64,000 bases of DNA from Symbiodinium natans. Lineage: Eukaryota; Sar; Dinophyceae; Suessiales; Symbiodiniaceae. Of this stretch, positions 11,144 through 22,754 are shown piece by piece. Location: positions 873,492 to 937,491 of the forward strand of contig CAJNDS010000058.1 in NCBI GenBank assembly GCA_905221605.1, in the 5' to 3' direction. The notes under the pieces were generated by a model. It was given only the letters and a program-made list of their open reading frames with translations, was not told where the DNA came from and did not search any database. The translations under genes and the position numbers were made by a program. How positions within the stretch are numbered: position 1 is the first letter of the stretch; each line of letters begins with the position of its first letter.

Positions 11144-12143
11144 CGCCTCAACCCTAAGCCCTCAACGCTAAACCCTAATATACGGGATTTGAGGTCTCGG
11201 GTAAACCCTAAGAAGCACAGCCAGCAAATGTCCTTCAGAGCTTCTTGGGAACTCCTAGGTCCGGGATAACCCACATCACTCAGGGTTCTAAGGTTTTAGG
11301 GTTTAGGGTTTGGGCTTTTGGGCGGGTTTAGGGTTTAGGGTTTAGGGTTTAGGGTTTAGGGTTTAGGGTTTAGGTTTAGGGTTTAGGGTTTAGGGCTTAG
11401 GGGATCGGGGCTTAGGTTGCCTGCAGGGCTTTCATATCTAATGTGCCCTCCAATTAGGGTTTAGGGTTTGGGGTTTAGGGTTTAGGGGCTGCAATATGCT
11501 GTAGCTGCTGTTTCTTTCAAGCTCGGCCTGTGATTTCTCTCCTGCTGCCCAACACCCTGAACCTCAAACCACGAAAGCCTTGACCCCGAAACCCTAAACC
11601 ACGAAGCCCTACACCCGGAACCCTTAAACCTGAAACCCTAAACCCAAAACTCTTCTCGGCTTCTGAAACCTCAAGGGTGGGACCTGAAGGGCTCTGAAGG
11701 CTTCGGGACAAGTGCTCGGGCTGTTGGATTCAAACGCGAGTGTAGAAAGTAGACGGGTGGCAAGAAGGGGGGGGGGGGGGGGGGGGGAGCAAGTGGGTTC
11801 CCCAAAACCGGGCTCTAACCCAAATCCCAAACCATTTGGGTAACTTGGCAGGGGTGGGAGCTGGGGGAGGAGGTCCCGCAATATAAGAACATTAGAAAGG
11901 ACAATAAGTCACCCAAGCCACAAAAACCCAAACCTGAAAAGAAACCGAAACGCTGAGAACCACAAAGACCCAAGCTAAATCTGCTCTTCGGGCTGGCTTG
12001 CTTAAGGTTTAGGGTTTAGGGTCTAGTTTGGGTTTAGGGTTTAGGGTTTAGGGTTTAGGGTTTAGGGTTTAGGGTTTAGGGTTTAGGGTTCAGGGTTTAG
12101 GGTTAGGGGTTAGGGTTTAGGGTTTAGGGCTTAGGGCTTAGGG

Positions 12144-12305
12144 TACGACAAGCTCATTCCTGCCTGGTTCACCTGTCTCAGCGCTACAGCAAGGCATCGC
12201 AGAGCTGCCGCTGTGGAAAGAGGCCTGAGCGAAACTAAACTTTTCACGGTCTACCCACAACTCCATCTACCTCAAGTGTTGTCGATACTGAACTTGGAAC
12301 CCTAG
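12144..12305 (+). CDS. C-terminal exon-like fragment, unknown protein
   Basis: The plus reading has 53 codons: YDKLIPAWFTCLSATARHRR, then AAAVERGLSETKLFTVYPQL, then HLPQVLSILNLEP and a stop. It begins right after TTAGGGCTTAGGG, so TTAG could act as the acceptor. There is no ATG, consistent with a last exon. No family is recognised. Confidence 0.45.
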   Translation, partial: YDKLIPAWFTCLSATARHRRAAAVERGLSETKLFTVYPQLHLPQVLSILNLEP

Positions 12306-12575
12306 CAAAATTAGAATTAGCTGTCTCTGAGGAATTATAGTACTCAAAATCTAAGCGCCGTCACACGAACTAGGGTCTGTTGCCTACTGCTATCATACAG
12401 AGCCTGAATAGATTTGTGTATTGTATATAGGGTACTCAAGAAAGGGGACTTTCATTTCACAAGATTCCCTCCTTTTAGGTTACTCTAGGTAGGGTCGAGG
12501 ACCTGGGGGTCTACATTCTGCATCCTCCTGTTTTCTGGCTTAACATGAACGCCAACTCATTCCGCACCCTAAAGG

Positions 12576-12709
12576 GATTAAGACTCGTACCCCTAAGAAT
12601 GTACCCCGCAAGGTTTCCCTGTATATACTCCAAATATGGCCCTTATACTCCATCAGAGGATCCTTAAAAAGCGTTCCCAAACCCATTGGTACAACCTTAG
12701 GGGTCCAAG
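12576..12709 (+). mobile_element. Foldback element family B, copy 1
   Basis: It starts GATTAAGACTCGTACCCC and ends ACCTTAGGGGTCCAAG. The inner ends ACCCCTAAGAATGTACC and GGTACAACCTTAGGGGT are inverted repeats. It matches 45074-45205 in order and length (134 against 132 bases), including AAATATGGCCCT or AATATGGCCCT in the middle. Confidence 0.72.
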
Positions 12710-12732
12710 GTAGAATCCCAAACCCTAAACCC

Positions 12733-12840
12733 TAAACCCCAAACCCTTAATCCCAAACCCCAAACCCCAAACCCCAAACCCCAAACCCCAAACCCTTAAC
12801 CCCAAACCCCAAACCCCAAACCCCAAACCCCAAACCCCAA
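12733..12840 (+). repeat. Homogeneous CCCCAAA variant array
   Basis: About fourteen units of CCCCAAA, interrupted by two CCCTTAA units, lie between ordinary CCCTAAA blocks. Variant units are clustered, not scattered. Confidence 0.85.
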
Positions 12841-13106
12841 ACCCTAAACCCTAAACCCTAAACCCTAAACTAAACCCTATAAACCCTATAGATCCTATAA
12901 ACCCTCAATCCTTGAAAGCCCCAAGACATGGCTCAGGTCTCTACGTGTCGCCCTCCTTCACTGCCTGCTCGTATGCCTTGGTTCCCACCTGCATGCTGGG
13001 GGTTTAGGGTTTAGGGTTTAGGGTTTAGGGTCTAGGGTTTAGGGTTTGGGGTTTAGGGTTTAGGGTTTGGGGTTTGGGGCTTGGGGGTGTGGGGGGGGGG
13101 TTTACA

Positions 13107-13193
13107 TGGGTGGAGCTGCCTGGCGTCGGCTGTGTCTTAGAGGTTCGAAACGATCTTGCCATAGAAGGTCATCTCAGAGTTGGCATTCCCAAA
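13107..13193 (+). CDS. Sm-like (LSm2-type) exon fragment
   Basis: The plus reading WVELPGVGCVLEVRNDLAIE followed by GHLRVGIPK contains V-L-E-V-R-N-D-L-A-I-E-G-H-L. This closely resembles the Sm1 motif of LSm2-type RNA-binding proteins (V-E-L-K-N-D-L-x-I-x-G-x-L). The expected Sm2 motif and the rest of the fold are absent. The frame runs into telomere-type repeats and a G-run. If real, it is a single exon or a gene scrap of an mRNA decay or U6 snRNP component. Confidence 0.38.
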
Positions 13194-13418
13194 CCCCCAG
13201 CCCTAAACCCCAAACCGTTAGACTTTTTTTTGGGGGGGAGGGGGGAGGGGGGGGGGGGGGGGGTGGGTGGCTTAAATAGGGTCTATTTGGAAGCTGAGAC
13301 TCGGGTTTTTAGACTAACCAATGCGTCTCCACGAGAGTATTCTTGGAAGCTGAGAGTGGTGTTTTTGTGTGGTAGATACAAAGGAAAGGGCATAAGAAAG
13401 TAGCGAAAGGAGCTCCTC

Positions 13419-16247
13419 AATTCCCTTCCTTATCTCCTATGCTCTTTTCTGTATTCATTGCAACAGGAGAATACAGGAAAAGGGCCTCCATTCCCCTCTT
13501 GTTCTTCCTTTCTTGTGTTTTTGTCATTTAAAGGGGAACAGGAGAAGAGAAGGGAAAGAGAAGGAGAGAGGAGAGATAAAAGGAAGACAATTTTAATGGG
13601 AAGAGCCAAGAAAAGAATAGAAAAGAGAGATGAACAAAGAAGATGGAGAGACAAAACAAGGCGCAAAGAAAATGGCACTCTTCTTTATCTATCCTCTCTC
13701 CCTTCTCTCTCCCTTCCCTCTTTCTTTTCGAAACAGAAAAACGAAAAAGGAAGAACTTGAAAAGGAGAAGGGTAAGGAAAAGAGCAGAAGAGACAGGCCG
13801 AAAAGAGGGATATGATGAAGTATGGGCAAGGTCCACGCGCAAGGAGTCACTCTCTGCTTACCCTTCCACTGCTTTATCATACAAGTTCCTTTCTTGTGTT
13901 ATATTAGTTAAAAGGTAACAGAAGGAGAGAAGGGCAAGAGAAGTGAGAGAGGAGAGACAACAAGGAGGCCATTTGAATTTTCTGGAGGGGCACTGAAAAG
14001 AAGAGAAGACACAATAAACAAGGAGACGGATAGCACTCTTCTTTATCTATCATCTGTCCCTTCCTTGTCTCTCGCTTTTCCCTCTATAATTAAAAAATAG
14101 GTGCCCTCTCTCCTCTTCAGGAAGCCCCCTTGCCCTTATTTTGCTAGCTTTCTGAAACGACAAGGAAAACAACACATAGAAAGAGAGGAAAGGGAATGAA
14201 ACAATAGGCAGTGGAGCTCTTCAGTGTCTTTACCTATCTCTTTTCTTCTTTTTCTTTTTCATTCAATAAGGAAAAGAAGCTTCCTTTGGTGTGATTTTGA
14301 GATTCAAAAGAGAACAAGAGAAGAGAAGGGAGAGAGAAAGGAGAGAGGAGAGATCAAAAGGAAACAATTTTCATGGGAAGAGCAATGAAAATCATGGAAG
14401 AGAAATGAAGACAGGAGAGGGAGGTGCAAAATCAGGCAAAGAGAAGATGGTGCTCGTTTTCTTCTTTCCTCTCTTTCTTATCTTTCCCTTTTAAATAAAA
14501 AAACAAAAGGAAGAACAATGAACATGTAAAGGAACCCATTTTCTTTTTCCGTTTGGGAACAAGGAAAAGAACAGAGGCGATAGGGCGAGAGGAGGGATTT
14601 GCTGCAGCGTGGGGAGGGTCTACGGACAAGGAGCCAACCCCGCTCACTTTCCCCATCCATTGGAAAAGAAAGGAACATGGCCTCCATTCCCCTCTTGTTC
14701 TTCCTTTCTTGCGTTTTTGTCATTTAAAGGGGAACAGGAGAAGAGAAGGGAGAGAGAAGGAGAGAGGAGAGACAAAAGGATTGCATTGTTAATGGGAAGA
14801 GCAAAGAAAAGAATAGAAGAGAGATGAATAGAGAAGAGGGAGAGACAAAACAAGGCGCAGAGAAGATGGCACTCACTCTTTATCTATCCTCTCTTCCTTA
14901 TCTCTCCCTGCCATCTTTCTTTTCGAAATAAGAAAACAAAAAGGAAGAACTATGAGAAGGAGAAGGGTAAGGAAAGGAACAGAAGAGATAGGCCGAGAGG
15001 AGGGGTATGATGAAGTATGGACCGGTCCACGCGCCAGGAGTCACCCTCTGCTTACCCTTCCACTGCCTTATCATACAAGTTCCTGTCTTGTGGTTTATCA
15101 GTCAGAAGGAAACAGAAGGAGAGAAGGGAAAGGGAAGTGAGAGGAGATAACAAGGATGCCATTTTTCTGGAAGCACAACTGTACCGGAATGTGGCCACAA
15201 CAAGCAGGCCAGGGAGGCTCAGGCGGGGCAAGTCTCTCCCTAATTAGAAAAAATCAACCTTGCTATTCACAGGTAGGCGCCCTTCTTCCTCTTCAGGAAA
15301 TCGCCTTTCCCTTATTTTGTTATTTTGCTTTTTGAAGCGAATAAGAAAAACAACAAATAAGAAGAGAGGACAGGAAATGACTAGGTAAAGAGAGGAGCTT
15401 TTCAATTTCCTCCCTATCTCTTATGTTACTTTTCCTTCTTGGGCGGGTGTCCTTTTTCTTCCTTGAAGATGCAGAAAACTATCAAAAAGGACACCCGTTC
15501 CATCGCCCACAATTCCCTTCCTTATCTCCTATGCTCTTTTCCTTATTCATTGCAACAGGAGAATTCAGGAAAAGGGCCTCCATTCCTCTCTTGTTCTTCC
15601 TTTCTCGTGTTTTTGTCATTTAAAGGGGAACAGGAGAAGAGAAGGGAAAGAGAAGGAGAGAGGAGAGATAAAAGGAAGACAATTCTAATGGGAAGAGCCA
15701 AGAAAAGAATAGAAAAGAGAGACGAACAAAGAAGATGGAGAGACAAAACAAGGCGCAAAGAAAATGGCACTCTTCTTTATCTATCCTCTCTCCCTTCTCT
15801 CTCCCTTCCCTCTTTCTTTTCGAAACAGAAAAACGAAAAAGGAAGAACTTGAAAAGGAGAAGGGTAAGGAAAAGAGCAGAAGAGACAGGCCGAAAAGAGG
15901 AATACGATGAACTGAAAAGAAGAGAAGACACAAGAAACAAGGAGACGGATAGCACTCTTCTTTATCTATCTTTTGTCCCTTCCTTGTCTCTCGCTTTTCC
16001 CTCTATAATTAAAAAATAGGTGCCCTCTCTCCTCTTCAGGAAGCCCCCTTGCCCTTATTTTGCTAGCTTTCTGAAACGACAAGGAAAACAACACATAGAA
16101 AGAGAGGAAAGGGAATGAAACAATAGGCAGTGGAGCTCTTCAGTGTCTTTACCTATCTCTTTTCTTCTTTTTCTGTTTCATTCAATAAGGAAAAGAAGCT
16201 TCCTTTGGTGTGATTTGAGATTGAAAAGAGAACAAGAGAAGAGAAGG
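13419..16247. repeat. Duplicated purine/pyrimidine-skewed segments
   Basis: The blocks are built of AGAGAAGGG-type purine runs and their pyrimidine counterparts. 13419-13815 recurs as 15507-15903, 13992-14340 as 15914-16247, and part again at 14672-15110. The 15.5-kb copy lacks about 180 bases present at 13816-13991. Open frames of 60-137 codons occur on both strands but are low-complexity (KRREREGERR-like) and are not gene candidates. Confidence 0.82.
15441..15510. repeat. Hairpin unique to one duplicate copy
   Basis: GGGTGTCCTTTTT (15445-15457) and AAAAAGGACACCC (15484-15496) are a perfect 13-base inverted pair with a 26-base loop. It directly precedes the point where similarity to the 13.4-kb copy resumes. 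Confidence 0.7.
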
Positions 16248-17443
16248 GAGACCCGGGCTCGTAATTTAGTATTGAGGGGGAGGCCCGGGCTCGTGATTTA
16301 GTATCGGGGAATTTAAAAAGTCAATTTCATTTCAATGTCCAGGGGCCCGATTTGGCCAAATTTTGCCGGGCAAAATTTGGCCAAATCGAGCCGCGCATTT
16401 CTCATCGCGTACGACGAGCAGCCCGATTTGGCCAAATTTTGCCCGCAGGCTGCCCGGCAAAATTTGGCCAAATCGAGCCGCGATAGTTTAAATAATTTCG
16501 GGCCTCCAGAAAGGCGCGGCTCGATTTGGCCAAATTTTGCCGGGCAGCCTCCGGGCAAAATTTGGCCAAATCGGGCTGCCCTTCGTATGCGATGAGAAAT
16601 GCGCGGCTCGATTTGGCCAAATCTTGCCCGGAGGCTGCCCGGCAAAATTTGGCCAAATCGAGCCGCGCCTTTCTGGAGGCCCGAAATTATTTAAACTATC
16701 GCGGCTCGATTTGGCCAAATTTTGCCGGGCAGCCTCCGGGCACTTTTGGCCCCCCCCCTTTTCGGATTTAAATTATTTAAATTATTTAAATGATTTAAAT
16801 TATTTAATTCCAGGGTGGAATTAAATAGTTTTAATAATTTAAAGCCCCCTTGCCCTTATTTTGCTAGCTTTCTGAAACGACAAGGACAACAACACATAGA
16901 AAGAGAGGAAAGGAATGAAACAGTAGGCAGTGGAGCTCTTCAGTGTCTTTACCTATCTCTTTTCTTCTTTTTCTTTTTCATTCAATAAGGAAAAGAAGCT
17001 TCCTTTGGTGTGACTTTGAGATTTAAAAGAGAACAAGAGAAGAGAAAGGAGACCCGGGCTCGTAATTTAGTATTGAGGGGGAGGCCCGGGCTCGTGATTT
17101 AGTATCGGGGAATTTAAAAAATCAATTTCATTTCAATGTCCAGGGGCCCTGCCGGGCAAAATTTGGCCAAATCGAGCCGCGCATTTCTCATCGCGTACGA
17201 CGAGCAGCCCGATTTGGCCAAATTTTGCCCGCAGGCTGCCCGGCAAAATTTGGCCAAATCGAGCCGCGATAGTTTAAATAATTTCGGGCCTCCAGAAAGG
17301 CGCGGCTCGATTTGGCCAAATTTTGCCGGGCAGCCTCCGGGCAAAATTTGGCCAAATCGGGCTGCCCTTCGTATGCGATGAAGAAATGCGCGGCTCGATT
17401 TGGCCAAATCTTGCCCGGAGGCCCGGCAAATTTTGACCGGCAA
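16248..17443. repeat. Duplicated GC-rich palindromic block
   Basis: It is made of GATTTGGCCAAATTTTGCC and its reverse complement, with GGGCAGCCTCCGGGC linkers, giving nested palindromes. 16248-16600 recurs at 17050-17400, starting with the same doubled CCCGGGCTCGTRATTTAGTA. The second copy has small deletions. Frames rich in LAKFC/IWPNFAG are by-products of the palindrome and open on both strands. Confidence 0.82.
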
Positions 17444-17445
17444 AT

Positions 17446-19113
17446 GTTGTTCCTACCCGTTCCCCGTTTTGTGTGGTATTTGCATCACTTTTCCATGGTG
17501 CCAAGGGGATCCCGGCAAATTTTGACCCGCAAAGTTGTTCCTACCCTTTCCCGTTTTGTGTGGTATTTGCATCACTTTTCCAGGGTGCCAAGGGAATCCC
17601 GGCAAATTTTGACCCGCAAAGTTGTTCCTACCCTTTCCCGTTTTGTGTGGCATTTGCAGGACTTTTCCAGGGTGCCAAGGGAATCCTGGCAAATTTTGAC
17701 CGGAAAAGTTGTTCCTACCCTTTCCCGTTTTGTGTGGTATTTGCAGGACTTTTCCAGGGTGCCAAGGGAATCCCGGCAAATTTTGACCGGCAAAGTTGTT
17801 CCTACCCGTTCCCGTTTTGTGTGGTATTTGCATCACTTTTCAAGGGTACCAAGGGGATCCCGGCAAATTTTGACCGGCAAAGTTGTTCCTACCCTTTCCC
17901 GTTTTGTGTGGTATTTGCATCACTTTTCCCGGGTGCCAAGGGGGTCCCGGCAAATTTTGACCCGCAAAGTTGTTCCTACCCGTTCCCGTTTTGTGTGGTA
18001 TTTGCATCACTTTTGCCGAGTGCCAAGGGGATCCCGGCAAATTTTGACCGGCAAAGTTGTTCCTACCCTTTCCCGTTTTGTGTGGTATTTGCAGGACTTT
18101 TCCAGGGTGCCAAGGGAATCCCGGCAAATTTTGACCCGCAAAGTTGTTCCTACCCTTTCCCGTTTTGTGTGGTATTTGCATCACTTTTCTAGGGTGCCAA
18201 GGGAATCCCGGCAAATTTTGACCGGCAAAGTTGTTCCTACCCTTTCCCGTTTTGTGTGGTATTTGCAGGACTTTTCCAGGGTGCCAAGGGAATCCCGGCA
18301 AATTTTGACCGGCAAAGTTGTTCCTACCCGTTCCCGTTTTGTGTGGTATTTGCATCACTTTTCCAGGGTGCCAAGGGGATCCCGGCAAATTTTGACCGGC
18401 AAAGTTGTTCCTACCCTTTCCCGTTTTGTGTGGTATTTGCATCACTTTTCCCGGGTGCCAAGGGGGTCCCGGCAAATTTTGACCCGCAAAGTTGTTCCTA
18501 CCCGTTCCCGTTTTGTGTGGCATTTGCATCACTTTTCCCGAGTGCCAAGGGGATCCCGGCAAATTTTGACCGGCAAAGTTGTTCCTACCCTTTCCCGTTT
18601 TGTGTGGTATTTGCATCACTTTTCTAGGGTGCCAAGGGAATCCCGGCAAATTTTGACCGGCAAAGTTGTTCCTACCCTTTCCCGTTTTGTGTGGTATTTG
18701 CAGGACTTTTCTAGGGTGCCAAGGGAATCCCGGCAAATTTTGACCCGCAAAGTTGTTCCTACCCTTTCCCGTTTTGTGTGGTATTTGCATCACTTTTCCG
18801 GGGTGCCAAGGGAATCCCGGCAAATTTTGACCGGCAAATGTTGTTCCTACCCTTTCCCGTTTTGTGTGGTATTTGCAGGACTTTTCCAGGGTGCCAAGGG
18901 GATCCCGGCAAATTTTGACCGGCAAAGTTGTTCCTACCCTTTCCCGTTTTGTGTGGTATTTGCAGGACTTTTCCAGGGTGCCAAGGGGATCCCGGCAAAT
19001 TTTGACCGACAAAGTTGTTCCTACCCTTTCCCGTTTTGTGTGGTATTTGCATCACTTTTCCAGGGTGCCAAGGGGATCCCGGCAAGTTTTGACCGGCAAA
19101 GTTGCTCCTGCCC
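17446..19113. repeat. 87-bp minisatellite, about 19 units
   Basis: The unit contains GTTGTTCCTACCCTTTCCCG, TTTTGTGTGGTATTTGCA, then GGTGCCAAGGG and GGCAAATTTTGACC. The spacing is exactly 87 bases (17534, 17621, 17708). Variation is mostly point changes: CATCAC/CAGGAC, ACCCTTTCCC/ACCCGTTCCC, GACCGG/GACCCG. As 87 = 3 x 29 and the unit has no stops in several frames, frames of up to 612 codons (plus) and 390 codons (minus) arise automatically. I do not call them genes. Confidence 0.9.
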
Positions 19114-19149
19114 CAGGCCCTCCTGGGCCCCAAGAAGCAATGAAACATA

Positions 19150-19510
19150 AGAAACAGATGAAGGATGAAGCAGATGAAGCAGATCATGAAGATGATGAAG
19201 ATGATGGAGATGATGAAGATGATGAAGATGATGAAGATGATGAAGATGATGAAAATGATGAAGATGATGAAGATGATGAAGATGATGAAGATGATGAAGA
19301 TGATGATGAAGCTGATTGGGATCATTGATGTCAAGGATGCACATGAAACATATTGGAACAACCGTGGAGATGAGAGAGATGATGGGGATGATGAAAAAAG
19401 ATGATGAAGATGATGAAGATGATGATGATAGATGATGAAGATGATGACGATAATGAAGATGATGATGATGATGCGGATGAGGATGAGGATGATGATGATG
19501 AAGCTGATTG
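19150..19510. repeat. GATGAA/GAT microsatellite
   Basis: A run of GATGAAGAT-type hexamers and trimers would encode D/E-rich or M-K repeats depending on frame. It abuts the minisatellite on the left and the AT satellite on the right. Confidence 0.9.
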
Positions 19511-20945
19511 AGGGGGCCCTCCCGCAGGAGGAATTAAATAATTTAAATATGAAGGCCCCGATTTAAATATGAATATTTAATTCGGGGCCTTCATATTTAA
19601 ATTATTTAATTCCTCCTGCGGGAGGAAGCCCGGCCCCCCCCCCTCCAGGATTTAAATTATTTAAATTATTTAAATTATTTAATTCCCGGGCCCGATTTAC
19701 ATAATTTAAATATGAAGCTCCCGAATTAAATATTCATATTAAATCGTGGCCTTCATATTTAAATTATTTAAATCGGGCCCGGGAATTAAATAATTTAAAT
19801 AATTTAAATAATTTAAATAATTTAAATAATTTAAATCCTGGAGGGGGGGGGGGGCCTCCTCCCCCAGGAGGAATTAAATAATTTAAATATGAAGGCCTCG
19901 ATTTAAATATGAATATTTAATTCGGGGCCTTCATATTTAAATTATTTAATTCCTCCTGCAAAAGGAGGCCCGGCCCCCCCCCCTCCCGGATTTAAATAAT
20001 TTAAATTATTTAAATTATTTAAATTATTTAAATTATTTAAACTATTTAAATTTTTTAATTGCCGGGCCCGATTTAAATAATTTAAATATGAAGGCCACGG
20101 TTTAAATATGAATATTTAATTCCTTCATATTTAAATTATTTAATTCGGGCCCGGGAATTAAATAATTTAAATTGAAGGCCACGATTTAAATATGAATATT
20201 TAATTCCGGAGCTTCATATTTTAAATTATTTAAATCGGGCCCGGGAATTTACCAATAATTTAAATAATTTAAATAATTTAAATAATTTAAATCTGGAGGC
20301 GGGGGGGAACGGGCCTCCCCGCAGGAGGAAGGAGGAATTAAATAATTTAAAAATTGAAGCCCGAATTAAATATAAATCGGGGGGGGGGGGCCGGCCTCCC
20401 CCGGCAGGAGAGGCTGGCCGCCCACCCCCCCCCCCAGGATTTAAATTATTTAAATTATTTAAATTGTTTAATTCCCGGGCCCGATTTAAATGATTTAAAT
20501 ATGAAGCTCCCGAATTAAATATTCATATTTAAATCGTGGCCTTCATATTTAAATTATTTAAATCGGGCCCGGGAATTAAATAATTTAATTAATTTAAATA
20601 TTTTAAATAATTTAAATAATTTAAATCCGGGAGGGGGGGGGGGCCGGGCCTCCTTTTGCAGGAGGAATTAAATAATTTAAATATGAAGGCCCCGAATTAA
20701 ATATTCATATTTTAAATCGAGGCCTTCATATTTAAATTATTTAATTCCTCCTGGGGGAGGAGGCCCGCCCCCCCCCCCTCCAGGATTTAAATTATTTAAA
20801 TTATTTAAATTATTTAAATTATTTAAATTATTTAAATTATTTAATTCCCGGGCCCGAATTAAATAATTTAAATATGAAGCTCCAGAATTAAATGTTCATA
20901 TTTAAATCGGGGCCTTCATATTTAATTCAGGCCTGGGACCCCCCC
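19511..20945. repeat. AT-rich palindromic satellite with G/C-run spacers
   Basis: Runs of AATTTAAAT cores are separated by GGCCCGGGAATTAAA, CCTTCATATTTAAATT and G- or C-runs. Each block is close to self-complementary, for example GAATTAAATAATTTAAATAT...ATATTTAAATTATTTAATTC. At least five blocks of about 250-300 bases are present. There is no coding potential. Confidence 0.88.
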
Positions 20946-20953
20946 TAGGACCT

Positions 20954-21047
20954 AAAATAGGGTCTATTTGGAAGTTGGCTCTTGTTGATTGGGGCCTTTT
21001 TTCCTCTTGTGAACACGAGTGCCAGCTTCCAAATAAACCCTATTTAA
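20954..21047 (+). mobile_element. Foldback element family D
   Basis: AATAGGGTCTATTTGGAAGT and CTTCCAAATAAACCCTATTT are inverted ends around a 45-base interior. The left end recurs at 13272-13296 (TTAAATAGGGTCTATTTGG), where the right end is not conserved as an inverted copy. Confidence 0.62.
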
Positions 21048-21283
21048 GCTGCACACCCGAGGGGCGGCTGGGGGGGGGGGGGCAGTCCCCTCAAGCCCCG
21101 TAGAAGAAGAACATTAGAACATTACGAGGTTATACACGATGCATAATAAATATTGTATTTTACGAAAGCCACATTGTACAAAAAAGGGCATTTTTTACAT
21201 GAATGGCAGCAGCTCCTGGAGATGAAAGCAGACAGGAAATAGCTTCAATCCATAGCGACCTGGGCTTGATAAGAAAAAAGAAG

Positions 21284-21425
21284 TGTTGGTTAGGGTTTAG
21301 GATTTAGGGTTTAGGGTTTAGGGTTTAGGGTTTAGGGTTTAGGGTTTAGGGTTTAGGGTTTAGGGTTTAGGGTTTAGGGTTTAGGGTTTAGGGTTTAGGG
21401 TTTAGGGTTTAGGTTTCGGGTTTAG
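21284..21425 (+). repeat. Long TTTAGGG array
   Basis: About twenty nearly perfect TTTAGGG units form one of the longest clean arrays here. It is followed by unique DNA (21427-21790). That stretch holds only a weak 62-codon plus frame starting LHVRNEKMFVEFV, which I do not promote to a gene. Confidence 0.92.
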
Positions 21426-21803
21426 GGTTGCACGACTATGCTTCATGTGAGGAATGAGAAAATGTTTGTTGAATTTGTAGGTGCGAGGGCAAGAGGCATC
21501 ATGAGGTCAGAAAAGCAACAGGAAGAGACTACCATACAACAATACCGTTTGTTCACGACATTTTGTTATTCTATGTCACGGCATTCAATTGACAGGGTTA
21601 TGGGTTTTGGGGGGACTTTTCTGTGAGGTTGCTGCCCCCCCGACCTCATGGTGAGAAGAAGGTTTAAAGGCATGACAGCGTACTCCATGTAGTAATGACT
21701 ATCCACCTGACATGCTCCGTGTCAGGGTTCATGTTCGTGTTGGTGTCTCTGTTGGGTCCTGGGGTGGCCAAAATCATCCCTAAGCCCCACAGAACGCTCA
21801 GGT

Positions 21804-22018
21804 ATTAATAGTATTAGTAGTACTAATAGTATTAATAGTATTAATAGTATTAATAGTATTAATAGCAGAATAGTATTAATAGTATTAATAGTATTAATAG
21901 TATTAATAGTATTAATAGTATTAATAGTATTAATAGTATTAATAGTATTAATAGTATTAATAGTATTAATAGTATTAATAGTATTAATAGTATTAATAGT
22001 ATTAATAGTATTAATAGA
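21804..22018. repeat. TTAATAGTA 9-bp satellite
   Basis: About 23 units of the nonamer are interrupted once by TAATAGCAGAATAG. The minus strand reads LILLILL without stops. The adjacent 22025-22120 has a minus-strand reading LAMVPGASKVSLELPAPEAY that could be exonic. Confidence 0.88.
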
Positions 22019-22174
22019 AGAGCCCTTAGGGTTCCAGAATAGGCTTCGGGCGCCGGCAGCTCGAGAGAGACCTTCGAAGCCCCAGGAACCATGGCCAGAC
22101 CAACATCGAGCTGGCCGTGGTCATAAGCAGCTCAGCTGTATATTTGCACATGATATATGATGTGAGATGTATCT

Positions 22175-22285
22175 CTCTCTATATATATATATATATTTTT
22201 ATTTATTTATTTTTTATGTACATATGATACGACACGACATATATATATATATATGATATATATATATATATATATATGTATGCAG
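22175..22285. repeat. TA-rich microsatellite block
   Basis: Two runs of (TA)n separated by TTTTTATTTATT and ATACGACACGACA. Similar runs occur at 27246-27300, 31088-31122 and 59256-59335. Confidence 0.85.
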
Positions 22286-22754
22286 ATAGATCATATATGA
22301 TAAACCTTGAATAGTGGCGCGACTGGTAAGTAAGGCAGATGCGCACTAAGAACCCTAACCCCTAAACCCTAAACTCTTAGAGCCCTTTGTCAAAGGTCAT
22401 GTTTTTTCGTGGCAGAACTATGCTGTCAAGGCATGTCAAGGCTAAGCTGGCCCGCCTCGGCTAGTGGATTCTACAGCCCGGAAGCCTCTATCCGAAGGTG
22501 CGGTTTAGAGTTTAGGGTTTAGGGTTTAGGGTTTAGGGTTTAGGGTTTAGGGTGGTGTTTAAAGGTTTCAGGCCTAGGCCCTGACTCATATGGTTCCACG
22601 CGCAATGTGAGGGCTACAATCATCCTCTTAAGGCAATCTTTGGGGGGTGGCAGACTATAAGGGGTTTTAGTTGAATCCCTAACCCTAAACCCTAAACCCT
22701 AAACCCTAAACCCTAAACCCTAAACCCTAAACCCTAAACCCTAAACCGATCATA

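Larger units (their letters stand above)
1..13060. repeat. Mosaic of telomere-type repeat arrays and short unique pieces
   Basis: Arrays of CCCTAAA and TTTAGGG, from two to about twenty units and often with single-base variants (CCCCAAA, CCCGAAA, TTTGGGG), recur every 100-400 bases in both orientations. Between them lie unique segments of about 50-300 bases, some exon-like (listed separately) and some foldback elements. Clean arrays include 4300-4370, 4430-4510, 4640-4690, 8045-8095, 9298-9366 and 10344-10480. This is not a chromosome end: orientation flips repeatedly and unique DNA intervenes. The unique stretch 6781-7375 has no recognisable gene. Confidence 0.9.

Noticed and set aside
13430..16020. 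Overlapping 60-137 codon K/R/E-rich and S/L/F-rich frames
   Set aside because: Low-complexity translation of purine and pyrimidine runs, matched by equally long frames on the opposite strand.
16313..17504. Frames repeating LAKFCRAASGQNLAKS
   Set aside because: Products of GGCCAAATTTTGCC palindromes; both strands give similar peptides.
17446..19113. CRISPR-like array
   Set aside because: Units are contiguous tandem repeats of 87 bases without unique spacers, in eukaryotic-type DNA.
17312..19150. 612-codon plus-strand and 390-codon minus-strand frames
   Set aside because: Both derive from an 87-bp stop-free minisatellite; frames are open on both strands, which a real gene would not require.
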